Source: Lindgomyces ingoldianus
Lineage: Eukaryota > Ascomycota > Dothideomycetes > Pleosporales > Lindgomycetaceae
Length of the DNA: 43,610 nucleotides
Assembly (NCBI RefSeq): GCF_010093535.1
Contig: NW_022985178.1
Coordinates: 981,612-1,025,221 of the forward strand
Direction of reading: 5' to 3'
Position numbers and translations under genes: made by a program. The notes under the pieces are model-generated. The model was not told where the DNA came from, searched no databases, and worked only from the letters and a program-made list of their open reading frames with translations. Positions 43,547 to 43,610 of this stretch are shown piece after piece (position 1 is the stretch's first letter; each line of letters opens with the position of its first letter).

Positions 43547-43610
43547 TGTTAAATAGGCTCTAACAGCTAGCTGCTTATAGTATAAGCACTTAAGTAGCAA
43601 GAGTAAGAGT
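43547..43610 (-). repeat. 5' LTR of D4, first 64 bp visible
   Basis: Begins TGTTAAATAGGCTCTAACAGC after the leader ACTACTAATTAG, and is cut by the end of the window. Confidence 0.85.

Larger units (their letters stand above)
37426..43610 (-). mobile_element. Copia retrotransposon D4, youngest copy, running off the window
   Basis: The 3' LTR is 37426-37705 and the 5' LTR begins at 43547. Compared with D2 it lacks about 180 bp after 37875 and about 650 bp near 37972 (between pol and the 3' LTR), including the microsatellite and the antisense frame. Pol and the leader are otherwise complete. It has the highest remaining GC of the four family-D copies and the clearest protein motifs. A purine-rich tract (AAAAAGAAAAG on the minus strand) lies next to the 3' LTR. 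Confidence 0.88.

Overview
The window looks like a piece of a filamentous ascomycete (Pezizomycotina) genome with alternating base composition. Evidence for this is short GT-AG introns of 51-57 bp, a lytic polysaccharide monooxygenase carrying a fungal CBM1, Fot1-like (pogo) DNA transposons, Copia LTR retrotransposons, and AT-rich repeats in which nearly every Gln or Trp codon of the old frames has become a stop. That last pattern is what repeat-induced point mutation (RIP, C to T mainly at CpA) leaves behind. The species cannot be named from the sequence.

Layout. 1-5357: decayed transposons. These are a Fot1-like relic (Fot-B) split by a solo Copia LTR, a 30-bp minisatellite, a second Fot1-like family (Fot-A) with one full-length 1860-bp copy (2391-4250), a palindromic (foldback) element holding a 128-bp solo LTR, and a Fot-B fragment. 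About 5357-14065: a GC-balanced gene island. On the minus strand it has a patatin-like phospholipase pseudogene and an MFS sugar-transporter pseudogene. On the plus strand it has an intact AA9 LPMO with CBM1 (9505-10569), an intact Mpv17/PMP22-family membrane protein (11042-12031) and a hexokinase pseudogene (about 12738-14065). 14066-15153: no recognisable gene, plus a dispersed repeat.

15154-43610: one large transposon nest. A Fot-B/foldback element was entered by a Copia element (D1, 15382-33812, target duplication AATAT). D1 contains a second copy of the same family (D2, 15996-30322, duplication GTTTT). D2 contains a Fot-B element (19521-21386, TA duplication) and a different Copia element (E, 23397-28670, duplication CTATG) that holds the 775-bp assembly gap. 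To the right, another family-D copy (D3, from 34470) is entered by a fourth (D4, from 37426), which runs off the window. All family-D copies and E code on the minus strand.

How the genes relate. An extracellular cellulose-active oxidase, a sugar importer and a sugar kinase would make a plausible uptake route, but only the LPMO is intact; importer and kinase are dead. Three of the four stops in the transporter are Trp codons turned to TGA or TAG, which suggests RIP leaking from the flanking repeats. I saw no wholly new molecular system. The most unusual points are paired insertions of the same Copia family at mirror-image sites of one palindrome, RIP that spares the outer halves of the LTRs, and the decayed sugar-use island around a live LPMO.
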